Assembly (NCBI RefSeq): GCF_019880385.1
Contig: NZ_CP082273.1
Span: forward strand, 434,001-498,000
DNA length: 64,000 nucleotides
Source of the DNA: Nocardioides coralli
Lineage (GTDB): Bacteria > Actinomycetota > Actinomycetes > Propionibacteriales > Nocardioidaceae
Direction of reading: 5' to 3'
Shown: positions 51,117-60,310 of the stretch, piece by piece
Layout of the letters: every line of letters begins with the position of its first letter
Position numbering within the stretch: the stretch's first letter is position 1
The notes under the pieces: generated by a model
What the model saw: the letters and a program-made list of their open reading frames with translations, nothing else
Databases searched by the model: none
Told to the model about the DNA's origin: nothing
Position numbers and translations under genes: made by a program

Positions 51117-51133
51117 TCCGCATTTCCGGCGTC

Positions 51134-52723
51134 TCAGGCCCCGCGCAGCCAGACCGCGGTGTCCCCCGGCAGCTTGTCGCCCTCGACCGGGCCGCTGGCC
51201 ACGAGCACCTCGGTGCCGGCGGGCAGCCCGACCGGGCTGTCGCCGCAGTTGAGCACCACCTGCAGCGCGCCGCGCGTGAACGACAGCACCTCTCCGTCGA
51301 CGTCGGCCAGGTCGACGTCGGGCCCGGCGGGCACGGCGTGCTCGCGACGGCACCGCAGCGCCTCGCGGTAGAAGGCCAGCGTGGAGTCGTCGCGCTCGGC
51401 CTGGGCGGCGACGGTGACGGTGGCCCAGTCGTCGGGCTGGGGGATCCACGGCTGACCCTCGCCCGGCCCGAACCCGTACGGCGCCTCGCTGCCGCCCCAG
51501 GGGAGCGGGACCCGGCAGCCGTCGCGGCCGGCCCGGCCCATCCGCAGCGCGGCGGGGTCCTGCCAGTGCTCCTCGGCCACGTCGACCTCCTCCAGCCCGA
51601 GCTCCTCGCCCTGATAGAGGTAGGCAGAGCCGGGGAGCGCCAGCATCGCCAGCGTCGCGGCCCGGGCCCGGGCCAGGCCGCGCTCGCCGCCGCCGTACCG
51701 GGTCACGTGGCGCACCACGTCGTGGTTGGACAGCACCCAGGTCGGGGCGGCGTCGACCGGAGTGAGCGCGTCGAGGGTGCCGCGGACGACGTCGTGGAAC
51801 TGGTCGGCCGACCACTCCGCCAGCAGCCAGGCGAAGTTGAAGCTCTGCTGCAGCTCGTCGGGCCGGACGTAGCGGGCCATCGACTCGGCGGTCCGGGTCC
51901 ACGCCTCGGCCACGGCCATCCGGTCGCCCTCGTAGTCGGCGAGGACGCGGTGCCAGCGACGGTAGACGTCGTGGACCTCGGGCTGGTCCCACATCGGCTC
52001 GTCGTCGCCGACGCGCTCGACCATCGAGTGCTCCTCCTCGGCTGCGTCCTGCTCGGGCAGCACCTGGTCGCGCAGGCTCTCCTCCTTGAGCAGGCCGTGG
52101 GCGACGTCGATGCGGAAGCCGTCGACGCCGCGGTCGAGCCAGAAGCGCAGCGCTCCCTCGAGCAGGTCACCGACCTCGGGGTTGCGCCAGTCGAGGTCGG
52201 GCTGCGTGGTGTCGAAGAGGTGGAGGTACCACTGGCCGTCCGGGACACGGGTCCAGGCGGGGCCGCCGAAGACCGAGGCCCAGTTGTTGGGCGGGAGCTC
52301 GCCGTGCTCGCCGCGACCGTCGCGGAAGAGGTAGCGGGCACGCTCGGGGCTGCCCGGCGCGGCCGCCAGCGCGGCCTGGAACCAGGCGTGCTCGTTCGAG
52401 GTGTGGTTGGGCACCACGTCGACGATCACGCGGAGCCCGTGCTCGTGCGCGCGGGCGATGAGCCGGTCGGCGTCGGCGAGCTCGCCGAAGAGGGGGTCGA
52501 CGTCGCAGTAGTCGGCCACGTCGTAGCCGTGGTCGTGCTGCGGGCTGGTGTAGAAGGGCGTGATCCAGAGCGCGTCGACGCCGAGGTCGCGCAGGTAGGG
52601 CAGCCGGGCAGTGATGCCCGGCAGGTCGCCGACGCCGTCACCGTCGGAGTCCGCGAAGCTGCGCACGTAGACCTGGTAGACCGCTGCGTACTGCCACCAC
52701 GGGTTTGGATCGTTCAAAGCCAT
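51134..52723 (-). CDS. GH13 alpha-glucosidase / oligo-glucosidase
   Basis: 529 aa cytoplasmic alpha-amylase-family enzyme. (beta/alpha)8 barrel with VVPNHTS (region I, ~105), GVDGFRIDVAHGL (nucleophile Asp, region II), AVAEAW (acid/base Glu, region III) and LSNHDVVRH (region IV Asp). A small C-terminal beta domain follows. Likely hydrolyses alpha-1,4 or 1,6 gluco-oligosaccharides; trehalose synthase is less likely given the length. ATG 52723 begins the conserved MALNDPNPWWQ. Confidence 0.9.
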   Translation of the reverse strand: MALNDPNPWWQYAAVYQVYVRSFADSDGDGVGDLPGITARLPYLRDLGVDALWITPFYTSPQHDHGYDVADYCDVDPLFGELADADRLIARAHEHGLRVIVDVVPNHTSNEHAWFQAALAAAPGSPERARYLFRDGRGEHGELPPNNWASVFGGPAWTRVPDGQWYLHLFDTTQPDLDWRNPEVGDLLEGALRFWLDRGVDGFRIDVAHGLLKEESLRDQVLPEQDAAEEEHSMVERVGDDEPMWDQPEVHDVYRRWHRVLADYEGDRMAVAEAWTRTAESMARYVRPDELQQSFNFAWLLAEWSADQFHDVVRGTLDALTPVDAAPTWVLSNHDVVRHVTRYGGGERGLARARAATLAMLALPGSAYLYQGEELGLEEVDVAEEHWQDPAALRMGRAGRDGCRVPLPWGGSEAPYGFGPGEGQPWIPQPDDWATVTVAAQAERDDSTLAFYREALRCRREHAVPAGPDVDLADVDGEVLSFTRGALQVVLNCGDSPVGLPAGTEVLVASGPVEGDKLPGDTAVWLRGA

Positions 52724-52769
52724 GGGGGGAGTCTTCTCGTCGGGGGCGGGTCCGGTCAAACCCGCAGTC

Positions 52770-53498
52770 TCAGGAGAAGGCCGCGGGGTCGACCGCGAAC
52801 CACACGTGCTCGGCCGTCCCGACCAGGCGTCCGTCGCCGTCGTAGAGGGAGGCGGCCGTGAAGGTCTTGCGGCCGTCGCGGCCGCGCGCGCCCCCGACGA
52901 CGACGTGCTCCACGCCGACCCGCGGCAGGTCGGTGAGGCGCGCCGTCATCCGGCCGAGCACCATCAGCCGCTCGGTCAGGTCGCCGGCCCACCCGCCGAC
53001 GCAGTCGAGCGCTGCCCAGGCGACCGCGACCGGGACGCGGCCCCGCTCGTCGAGGCTCGGGTCGGGGGTCCACGTCGAGGCCACCCGGGTCCGGCCGGAG
53101 GGGTCGGCCGTGACCTCGCCGGGGAAGATCCGCAGCCCGTCACCGGGCCCGCGGCCGGTGCCGCAGGCGAAGCAGGACGGGAAGGGGTGGCTGGTCAGCC
53201 CGGGGTAGGTCGCCATCGCGGCCGAGGCCTCGGTGACAGGGACCGGGTCGACCGGCTCCAGGTCCCGCTCGAGGGGGACCGCCTCGGCGACGACGTCCTC
53301 ACCGTCGCGCGCGGCGCCGTCGGCGACGGGCATCGAGGTGTCGAGCGGCGGCGGGCCCCGCAGGGTCACCTGCACCGCCGGAGCCGCCTCCCCCACGGGG
53401 TCGGCGACGGCCAGCGCGGCCAGGGCACCGGCGGTCCAGCCGCCGTTGCCGGAGGAGGCCGGGCCGCGGAACCGGGTCGGCACGAGCAGCTCGGTCAT
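52770..53498 (-). CDS. acyl-CoA thioesterase-like double hot-dog protein
   Basis: 242 aa. Two hot-dog halves: RFRGPASSGNGGWTAGALA at the start and VAVAWAALDCVGGWAGDL in the second half; a conserved HPFPSCFACGTGR lies between. The pattern is that of actinobacterial thioesterase-like proteins of unproven substrate. Its ATG overlaps the photolyase stop (ATGA), so it is co-translated with it. Confidence 0.7.
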   Translation of the reverse strand: MTELLVPTRFRGPASSGNGGWTAGALAALAVADPVGEAAPAVQVTLRGPPPLDTSMPVADGAARDGEDVVAEAVPLERDLEPVDPVPVTEASAAMATYPGLTSHPFPSCFACGTGRGPGDGLRIFPGEVTADPSGRTRVASTWTPDPSLDERGRVPVAVAWAALDCVGGWAGDLTERLMVLGRMTARLTDLPRVGVEHVVVGGARGRDGRKTFTAASLYDGDGRLVGTAEHVWFAVDPAAFS

Positions 53499-54826
53499 CC
53501 GCGGATCCGCTCCCAGCGGTCGAGCGCCTCACGGCGCTCCTCGGCGTGGTCGACGATCGGGTCGACCGGCTCGTGGGGGTCCTCGGCGTCGGCGAGCTCG
53601 GGCACCCACCGGCGTACGTAAGCGCCGTCGGGGTCGAACTTGCGGCCCTGGCTGACGGGGTTGAAGACCCGGAAGAACGGCGCCGCGTCGGTGCCGCACC
53701 CCGCGGTCCACTGCCAGCCGTGCTGGTTGGAGGCGAGGTCACCGTCGACGAGCCACTCCATGAAGTGGCGGGCGCCGTGCTGCCACTCGACGTGGAGGTC
53801 CTTGACCAGGAAGCTGGCCACGATCATCCGGGCCCGGTTGTGCATCCAGCCGGTGGCGCGCAGCTGTCGCATCGCGGCATCGACGACCGGGAAACCGGTG
53901 CGGCCCTGCTGCCACTTCTCGAACAGCTCGCCCGGCTCGTCGTACTCCATGCGCGCGAACTCCTGCTTGTAGTAGTCGCGCGCCGTCTCGGGCCGGTGGT
54001 GCAGGACGTGGGCGTAGAACTCGCGCCACGCCAGCTCCGACCGGTAGGTCTGGGTGCCCTTGCCGCCGCGCTCGCTGATGTCGGCGAGCATCGTGCGCGG
54101 GTGGATCTCGCCCCACTTGAGGTGGACACTCATCCGCGAGGTCCCGTCGACCCCCGGCTTGTCGCGGTCACGCGCATAGTCGGTCAGCGGCCCGTCGAGG
54201 AACGCCCGCCACCGCCGTCGCGCCGCGTCCTCGCCGGCGGTCGGGAGGGACAGCCCGTCGGGCCGCTGGAGATCGGGGATGCCGCTGGTGTCGGCGAGGG
54301 TGAGGTAGCGCACGCGGCGCGGCGGGTCGATGGGGCCGCGCCAGCCGTGCTCCGCCCAGGCCCGGCTGAAGGGCGTGAACACCCAGTAGGGGGTGCCGTC
54401 CTTCTTGAGGACGCGCCCCGGCGAGACGGCGTACGGCGATCCCGTGCGCACCAGCTCGATGTCGTGCCGCGCCAGTGCCTCCTCGACCGCCGCGTCCCGC
54501 TCGGAGCCGTAGGGGCCGTGGTCGGCGGCCACGTGGACCCGCGAGGCGCCCACCTCGCGGGCCGCCGCCACCACCCGGCGCACCGGGTCACCCCGGACCA
54601 CCTGCAGTCCACCGCTGCCGCCCTCGCGGTCGCGGAGGGAGGCGTCGAGCGCGCGCAGCGAGTCGCCGAGGTAGAGCCTGCGGGAGATGCCCGCCGTCCC
54701 CCACAGCCGCGGGTCGAGCACGAAGAGCGGCAGCACCCCGCCGTCCCCGCCGTCAGCCGCGGCCTCGACCAGGGCAGGGTTGTCACCGAGGCGCAGGTCG
54801 CGCCGGAACCACATCACCGCCGTCAT
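53495..54826 (-). CDS. phr: deoxyribodipyrimidine photolyase (class I CPD photolyase)
   Basis: 443 aa. N-terminal antenna-binding domain (VMWFRRDLRLGDNPAL, residues ~4-19) and C-terminal FAD domain with ELAWREFYAHVL (~275), GWMHNRARMIVASFL (~335) and GWQWTAGCGTDAAPFFRVFN (~380). Uses light to split pyrimidine dimers. ATG 54826 was chosen as conserved sequence begins there. Confidence 0.93.
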   Translation of the reverse strand: MTAVMWFRRDLRLGDNPALVEAAADGGDGGVLPLFVLDPRLWGTAGISRRLYLGDSLRALDASLRDREGGSGGLQVVRGDPVRRVVAAAREVGASRVHVAADHGPYGSERDAAVEEALARHDIELVRTGSPYAVSPGRVLKKDGTPYWVFTPFSRAWAEHGWRGPIDPPRRVRYLTLADTSGIPDLQRPDGLSLPTAGEDAARRRWRAFLDGPLTDYARDRDKPGVDGTSRMSVHLKWGEIHPRTMLADISERGGKGTQTYRSELAWREFYAHVLHHRPETARDYYKQEFARMEYDEPGELFEKWQQGRTGFPVVDAAMRQLRATGWMHNRARMIVASFLVKDLHVEWQHGARHFMEWLVDGDLASNQHGWQWTAGCGTDAAPFFRVFNPVSQGRKFDPDGAYVRRWVPELADAEDPHEPVDPIVDHAEERREALDRWERIRG

Positions 54827-54861
54827 CGGTGTCCACTCTGCCATCGCTGTGGGCGATGGGT

Positions 54862-54867
54862 GAGAAT
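54862..54867 (+). promoter_or_regulatory. -10-like element upstream of the DtxR/IdeR gene
   Basis: GAGAAT ends six bases before the GTG at 54874; it differs from TANNNT at the first base. Lies in the 47-base gap to divergent photolyase. Confidence 0.3.
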
Positions 54868-54873
54868 GGCGAG

Positions 54874-55560
54874 GTGAGCGACCTGATCGACACCACCGAG
54901 ATGTACCTCCGGACCATCTACGAGCTGGTCGAGGAGGGCATCGTCCCGCTGCGGGCCAGGATCGCCGAGCGGCTCCACCAGAGCGGCCCGACGGTCTCGC
55001 AGACCGTGGCCCGGATGGAGCGCGACGGGTTGCTGACCGTCGAGGGCGACCGCCACCTCGAGCTGACGGCCGAGGGCGAGCGGCTGGCCACCCGCGTGAT
55101 GCGCAAGCACCGCCTCGCGGAACGGCTGCTGGTGGACGTGATCGGTCTCGACTGGGAGCTCGTGCACGCCGAGGCGTGCCGCTGGGAGCACGTGATGTCG
55201 GAGACCGTCGAACGCCGGCTGATCGAGCTGCTCGACCATCCCACCGAGTCGCCCTACGGCAACCCGATCCCCGGCCTCGACGAGCTCGGGGAGACGCCCC
55301 ACGACGAGGAGTTCATGTCCGGCGTCACGCCGCTCTCCGACGTCGGGGCGGACGGGGAGGCCCGGGTCCACGTCCGGCGGATCTCCGAGGAGATGCAGAA
55401 GGACGAGGAGCTCATGGGTGCGCTGCGCCGCGTCGGCGCCCTCCCCGACAAGACCGTCACCGTGGCCCGCACCGAGGAGGGGGTGCTGGTCGGCTCCGGC
55501 GGCGAGACCGCCGAGATCCTTCCCGACGCGGCCGACCACATCTTCGTCAAGGTGCTGTGA
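54874..55560 (+). CDS. DtxR/IdeR-family metal-dependent transcriptional repressor
   Basis: 228 aa. Winged helix-turn-helix (MYLRTIYELVEEGIVPLRAR to SGPTVSQTVARMERDG, ~10-55), dimerisation/metal domain with EACRWEHVMS supplying Cys, Glu and His of the primary metal site, DHPTESPYGNPIPG, and a C-terminal SH3-like domain (~145-228). This is the iron-responsive IdeR/DtxR layout. GTG 54874 gives the expected N-terminus; ATG 54856 is in frame. Its 3' end overlaps the sirtuin gene by 14 bases. Confidence 0.92.
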   Translation: MSDLIDTTEMYLRTIYELVEEGIVPLRARIAERLHQSGPTVSQTVARMERDGLLTVEGDRHLELTAEGERLATRVMRKHRLAERLLVDVIGLDWELVHAEACRWEHVMSETVERRLIELLDHPTESPYGNPIPGLDELGETPHDEEFMSGVTPLSDVGADGEARVHVRRISEEMQKDEELMGALRRVGALPDKTVTVARTEEGVLVGSGGETAEILPDAADHIFVKVL

Positions 55561-56377
55561 GGCTGAGCTCGTCGAGGAACTCGCTGCACCCCACCTCGAG
55601 CTTGCAGGTCGCCAGCGGGTCACCCCGGGTGGGCCCGCGGTTGACGACGACGACCGGGACCCCGGCCTTCGCGGCCCGCTTGACGAAGCGCAGTCCTGAC
55701 ATCACCGCCAGCGACGAGCCCGCCACCAGCAACGCCCCTCCGGTGTCCGTCAGGGCGTCGACGGCCGCGTAGCAGCGCTCGACCCGCGGCCCCGGCACGT
55801 TCTCGCCGAAGAAGACCACGTCGGGCTTCAGCACCCCGCCGCAGTCCTCGCAGTCGGCCACGACGAAGCCCGCCCAGTCGACGAGGTCGACGTCGCCGTC
55901 GGGACGCAGCGCGAGGTCGGCGTACCGCTCCGCCCAGCCGTGGTTGAGGTCCGCGAGGCGGCGTTCCAGGGCGGCGCGCGACGAGGTCGCGCGGCACCCG
56001 AGGCAGATGACGTCGGAGATCCGGCCGTGCAGCGCGACCAGCCGCCGCGAGCCGGCGGCCTCGTGGAGACCGTCGACGTTCTGGGTGATCAGCAGCTCGG
56101 GGTCGAGCCGTGCGAGGGCGAGGTGCCCGGCGTTGGGGGTCGCGGCGTGGAACCGGCCGAAGCCCGTGTGGACCCGCGCCCAGTACCGCTGCCGCGCCTC
56201 GGGGCCCGCGACGAACTGCTGGTAGGTCATCGGCGTCCGGGGCACGGACCCGGGTCCGCGGTAGTCGGGGATCCCCGAGTCGGTGGACAGGCCGGCGCCG
56301 GTGAGCACGACCAGCGGCCGGTCCCGCAGCAGGTCGAGGGCGGCCGCGACGCGGTCGGCCGCCGGGGCCAGGGTCAT
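55547..56377 (-). CDS. Sir2-family NAD-dependent protein deacylase
   Basis: 276 aa. GAGLSTDSGIPDYRG (~26), TQNVDGLHE (~97), catalytic His in LVALHGRI (~115), zinc cysteines CLGC and CEDC, FFGENVP and GSSLAV are all present. The zinc pairs are about 50 residues apart, a longer insertion than in minimal sirtuins. Produces O-acetyl-ADP-ribose, which the macrodomain protein at 44175 could process. Coupled to DUF2277 by ATGA. Confidence 0.92.
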   Translation of the reverse strand: MTLAPAADRVAAALDLLRDRPLVVLTGAGLSTDSGIPDYRGPGSVPRTPMTYQQFVAGPEARQRYWARVHTGFGRFHAATPNAGHLALARLDPELLITQNVDGLHEAAGSRRLVALHGRISDVICLGCRATSSRAALERRLADLNHGWAERYADLALRPDGDVDLVDWAGFVVADCEDCGGVLKPDVVFFGENVPGPRVERCYAAVDALTDTGGALLVAGSSLAVMSGLRFVKRAAKAGVPVVVVNRGPTRGDPLATCKLEVGCSEFLDELSLTAP

Positions 56378-56643
56378 CCGGCGTACCGGGCCGCGGCCCG
56401 GGCTCGGCGCTTCTCGGCCTCGACCTCGCGGTTCTTCGGCGGCGCCTGGGTCACCAGCTCCTCCAGCAGGTGCCGCGTGGCGTGGGTGATCTCCGCGACC
56501 GCCCGGTCGAAGGCCGCCTGGTTGGCCTGCGACGGCTTCGTCGAGCCGCTCACCTTGCGCACGAACTGCAGTGCGGCGGCCGCCACCTCGTCCTCGGTGG
56601 CCGGCGGCTCGAAGTTGTGGAGGGGTCGGATGTTGCGGCACAT
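56374..56643 (-). CDS. DUF2277 family protein
   Basis: 89 aa. Starts MCRNIRPLHNFEPPATEDE, the DUF2277 signature, with helix AAALQFVRKVSGSTKPSQAN. Fully helical and basic at the C-terminus. Function unknown. It precedes and overlaps the sirtuin gene (ATGA), so the two are co-translated. Confidence 0.9.
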   Translation of the reverse strand: MCRNIRPLHNFEPPATEDEVAAAALQFVRKVSGSTKPSQANQAAFDRAVAEITHATRHLLEELVTQAPPKNREVEAEKRRARAAARYAG

Positions 56644-56650
56644 GCTCACG

Positions 56651-56656
56651 AGCGTA
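56651..56656 (-). promoter_or_regulatory. -10 element of a probable leaderless promoter for DUF2277-sirtuin
   Basis: Reads TACGCT on the minus strand and ends seven bases before the ATG at 56643. Confidence 0.45.
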
Positions 56657-56707
56657 CGCCGACGAGGGTGGCGCGGCCCCGGGTCAGCCGTCGGGTCGGA
56701 CGTCGGG

Positions 56708-58636
56708 TCAGACCTCGAAGAAGGAGATGTCGTCGCCGGTGAGCAGCACCACCCGGTCGTCGGGGAGCGGGACCAGCCGGATCGCGTCGACGTCGGAGCC
56801 GTGGGCCACCTCGACCATCCGGTTGTCGAGCTGGTCGCCCGCGACACGCAGCACGGAGACCCAGCCGGTACGACCGGTCCAGCCGTCGGTGACCACGGTG
56901 AGGGCGGTCTCCCGACCCGGCAGCCAGGTGAACTGCCGCGGGTCCGTGGCCGCTCCGGCGACCGAGCCCTTCCGATAGGTGACGACGTCGGTCCGTCGCG
57001 GGTCGGTGAGGTCGCTGATGTCGAAGAGCGCCGCCTGCGCCCCGCGCAGGCGGCCTTGCAGGGTGGCGTCCTGGCCCATGCCGATGAGCCGCTGCCCGGA
57101 GATCGGGTGGAGGTACTCGGAGAAGCCGGGGATCTTCAGCTCACCGAGCAGCTCGGGGTCGGCGGGGTCGGTGAGGTCGATCGCGTAGAGCGGGTCGATC
57201 TGCCGGAACGTCACCACGACGGCGAGGCCGTCGAACCACCGGACCGACTTGATCTCCTCGTTCACCCCCAGCTTGTCGACGCGGCCGATCTCCTCGAGGT
57301 CGTCGCCGTCCTCCCGGAGGGTGAGCACCGAGCTGAAGTTCCCGGTCTCGTGGCTCGGACCCACGGCCACCCGCAGCACGCCGTCGTGCTCGTCCATCGA
57401 CCAGCGGTCACGGATCACCCCGTCGACCACGCCCGAGGCGACGTAGGTGGCGTCGGTGCCGTCGAGCTCGAAGGCGTAGAGGCGGCTGCGGCCCTGGTCG
57501 CCCGGGACGACCGGCCGTCCGACCGGCCCTCCGACCGGGCCGTCCCAGCAGCAGCCCCAGCCGCTCCATCCGCTGGTGGCGAGGTAGAGCCGGGTCGGCG
57601 AGAAGTAGGCGAGCCCCGTGTCGGTGGCCACCGCGAGGGTGTCGGTGTCGGCCGGGTCGTCGGCGTCGAAGCCGACCAGCGTCATCGTGCCCAGGGCGGC
57701 GTCCTCGTGGCTCGGCACGGTGACCCGCGAGCAGTCGACGAGTCGCTGGGTGCCGGTCTCGGAGCCGTCGGCGTCGTACGTCGTCACCGAGGGGAGCCAG
57801 TCGTCCAGGGTGCTGCGCCGGACGGCGTCGCGGTTGCGCTCCAGGGCGCCGTCGTCGTCACGCCACCAGCGGGGCTGGACGAAGTCGAGGTCGGGCAGCC
57901 CGCTGGTCAGCACCAGTCGGACGTCGTCGCCGTGCTGGACCGCGCGCACCAGCCCGGCGTCGACGGAGCGGTGGTCCACCAGGCGCGGCGAGGCCGGGTC
58001 GGAGATGTCGTAGGTCACCACGTGGGTGGTCCGCTCGCGGACGTGCCACGGCGCGTCGGTCGACTCGCCGGTGACCACGACCGTCCCGCCCGCGAGCAGC
58101 AGCTCTGCGGCGGCGAGGCCGTCGGGGAGGTCGGTGTCGCCCTGGCCCACCGGGCGCGTGCCGGTGACGTCGTGGACCAGCAGCTCACCGTCCCGGACGC
58201 GGACCAGCACCTCTCCGTCGGTCTTGACCACGTCGGGCTCGTCCACCCCGGTCTCCTGCACGTTGGTGCCGGTGGCGCTGCTGCCCTGCTCGACCACGCC
58301 GCGGTCGACCGGTGCCGCCTCCTCCGCCACCGCGCCCGAACCCACGCTCGCCTCCGCGCGGCCCATCAGCTCGACCACCGAGTCCCAGCCGTAGGGCCCC
58401 ACCCGGTCGAGCCCGCGCTCGACGTAGGAGTCCAGCAGCGCCTCGCACGATCCGGGCGCGGTCAGGTCCGCGTTGACGAGCCGGATCGGCAGGTCCGCGC
58501 TCGTCGGGGCCCGGCCGATCGGGGGGTCCGCCACCGGCTCGAAGGCGCCGGCCACGACCATGCCCGTGAGGAAGGACGCGCCGAGTCCGGCGACGGCGGC
58601 GACGGCGAGTCCGGCCTGTCCGGGTGTGCTGCTCAT
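56708..58636 (-). CDS. secreted beta-propeller domain protein (PF09826-type)
   Basis: 642 aa. N-terminal signal-anchor (AGLAVAAVAGLGASFLTGMVV), a Ser/Thr/Pro stalk, then TNVQETGVDEPDVVKTDG, the hallmark start of the Beta_propel family, and about 450 residues of blade repeats such as HVVTYDISDPASPRLVDHR and LYAIDLTDPADPELLGEL. ATG 58636 has GGAGGGAG upstream. Probably cell-surface attached; function unknown. Confidence 0.88.
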   Translation of the reverse strand: MSSTPGQAGLAVAAVAGLGASFLTGMVVAGAFEPVADPPIGRAPTSADLPIRLVNADLTAPGSCEALLDSYVERGLDRVGPYGWDSVVELMGRAEASVGSGAVAEEAAPVDRGVVEQGSSATGTNVQETGVDEPDVVKTDGEVLVRVRDGELLVHDVTGTRPVGQGDTDLPDGLAAAELLLAGGTVVVTGESTDAPWHVRERTTHVVTYDISDPASPRLVDHRSVDAGLVRAVQHGDDVRLVLTSGLPDLDFVQPRWWRDDDGALERNRDAVRRSTLDDWLPSVTTYDADGSETGTQRLVDCSRVTVPSHEDAALGTMTLVGFDADDPADTDTLAVATDTGLAYFSPTRLYLATSGWSGWGCCWDGPVGGPVGRPVVPGDQGRSRLYAFELDGTDATYVASGVVDGVIRDRWSMDEHDGVLRVAVGPSHETGNFSSVLTLREDGDDLEEIGRVDKLGVNEEIKSVRWFDGLAVVVTFRQIDPLYAIDLTDPADPELLGELKIPGFSEYLHPISGQRLIGMGQDATLQGRLRGAQAALFDISDLTDPRRTDVVTYRKGSVAGAATDPRQFTWLPGRETALTVVTDGWTGRTGWVSVLRVAGDQLDNRMVEVAHGSDVDAIRLVPLPDDRVVLLTGDDISFFEV

Positions 58637-58729
58637 GGTTGCTCCCTCCACTGGCCGTTGTCGGCTGGGCAGTTCGGGGATCGGACGCCCCGGGCGCCGG
58701 ATCGGTTCCACGGCTGGGAGCATGAACCC

Positions 58730-59902
58730 ATGCCGACCCCCCGCGACCTCGACCTCGTCCTCGTCGGAGCCACCGGCTTCACCGGCGGCCTGACCGCCGA
58801 CTACCTGGCCCGTCATGCACCGTCGGGGCTGCGGTGGGCCCTGGCGGGACGCAACGCCGAGAAGCTGGCCGCCGTCCGCGACCGGCTCGCCGGCATCGAC
58901 GCGGGACTGGCGAAGCTGGAGTTGATCGAGGCCGACGCGGGTGACCGGAGCGCCCTGGACGCCCTCGCCGCCCGCACCCGGGTCGTGGCCACGACCGTGG
59001 GGCCCTACCTCGAGCACGGCGCGGAGCTGGTCGCCGCCTGCGCGGCGGCCGGCACCGACTACGTCGACCTGACCGGGGAGTCCGAGTTCGTCGACCGCAT
59101 GTACGTCGAGCACCACGAGACCGCCCGCCGCTCGGGGGCGCGCCTGGTGCACAGCTGCGGCTTCGACTCCATCCCCTACGACCTCGGCGTCTACTACACC
59201 GTGACGCAGCTTCCCGACGACCAGCCCATCAGCGTCCGCGGGGTCGTGCGTGCCGGCGGGAGGCCCTCCGGCGGGACGTTCCAGTCCGCCCTGACGCAGC
59301 TGGGCCGCGCCCGCCAGATGCGGGCCGCCAGCACCGCTCGACGGCAGGCCGAGGAGCGCACCGGGAGCCGGTCCTCGCGGGCGGTCCGCGGCAGGCCGGG
59401 GCGTGACTCGCTGCTCGGTTACTGGCTGCTGCCGCTGCCGACCATCGACCCGTTGGTGGTCGCCCGCAGCGGCCGGGCACTGCCGGCGTACGGGCCGCGG
59501 TTCCGCTACTCGCACTTCGCGGGCACGAAGACCCTGCGGCACGCCGCGGCCGGCGCAGCCGTGGCCACCGGCATCGGTGTGATGGCCCAGCTCCCGCCGT
59601 TGCGCAAGCGGGCGGCTCGACTGATCCCCGCGGGTGAGGGCCCTGACGACGCCGTGCGGGAGAAGTCGTGGTTCACCGTCGACATCGTGGCCGAGTGCGG
59701 CGAGCGGGTGCTCCACACGCGGGTGTCGGGTGGCGACCCCGGCTATACCGAGACGGCGACCATGCTCGCCGAGTCGGCGCTCTGCCTCGCGCTGGACGAC
59801 AACCCCGACACCTCCGGTCAGGTCACCCCCGCGGTGGCGATGGGGGACCGGCTGCTCGCCCGCCTCCAGGAGGCCGGCATCCGCTTCGACAACGTGGAGT
59901 AG
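58730..59902 (+). CDS. saccharopine-dehydrogenase-like / trans-acting enoyl reductase family protein
   Basis: 390 aa. NAD(P)-binding Rossmann start LVLVGATGFTGGLTADYL (~9), TVGPYLEHGAELVAACAAAG (~90), YVDLTGESEF and HSCGFDSIPYDLGV match mycobacterial trans-acting enoyl reductases (Rv2953 type) and saccharopine dehydrogenase-like oxidoreductases. In mycobacteria relatives act on polyketide lipids; here no PKS is near. GAGCAT lies six bases before the ATG. Confidence 0.82.
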   Translation: MPTPRDLDLVLVGATGFTGGLTADYLARHAPSGLRWALAGRNAEKLAAVRDRLAGIDAGLAKLELIEADAGDRSALDALAARTRVVATTVGPYLEHGAELVAACAAAGTDYVDLTGESEFVDRMYVEHHETARRSGARLVHSCGFDSIPYDLGVYYTVTQLPDDQPISVRGVVRAGGRPSGGTFQSALTQLGRARQMRAASTARRQAEERTGSRSSRAVRGRPGRDSLLGYWLLPLPTIDPLVVARSGRALPAYGPRFRYSHFAGTKTLRHAAAGAAVATGIGVMAQLPPLRKRAARLIPAGEGPDDAVREKSWFTVDIVAECGERVLHTRVSGGDPGYTETATMLAESALCLALDDNPDTSGQVTPAVAMGDRLLARLQEAGIRFDNVE

Positions 59903-60034
59903 GCAGACATCACCCAGAGTGGGCTTGTGGGCGCCGCACCCGGGGTGCAGACTTCCCGTGCGCACCTGCGACTGACGTGGCGGTGGGCCCGAGTCGGGGG
60001 GCTAGGGCCTGCCGCCCTCTGACGTCGGGGGCCG

Positions 60035-60310
60035 TCACTCCAGCGACGAGCGCAGGCGCACCAGCATCTCCCCGACCTCGGGGCCCGGGGTCGCCGTGCC
60101 GGCCCGGATGTGCTGCTCGAGCTCCAGGGCGATCTGCGAGCCCTCCGGTCTGCCGTAGGAGCCGAGGGACCCGGCCAGCTTGTGGGCCGCCGTCAGCGCC
60201 TCGTCGTCCGCGCCGTGCCCGTCCGCCCAGGACTCGAGGACGGCGAGGTGGTCGGTCGCCCGGTGGCGGAAGCGCTGCCAGAGCGCCGCGATGATCGCCT
60301 CGTCGTTCAT
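60035..60310 (-). CDS. HPt phosphotransfer protein
   Basis: 91 aa, a single four-helix Hpt domain. AAHKLAGSLGSYG holds the phospho-accepting His43 with the expected small residues around it. The ATG has AGGAG upstream and overlaps the stop of the REC-glycosyltransferase gene (ATGA), so the two are made together, and the receiver of that fusion is the obvious partner. No kinase gene is adjacent. Confidence 0.88.
   Translation of the reverse strand: MNDEAIIAALWQRFRHRATDHLAVLESWADGHGADDEALTAAHKLAGSLGSYGRPEGSQIALELEQHIRAGTATPGPEVGEMLVRLRSSLE

Noticed and set aside
59903..60034. Terminator between the convergent enoyl-reductase-like and HPt genes
   Set aside because: Only a five-pair GCACC/GGTGC stem (59936-59948) could be found; too weak to annotate.
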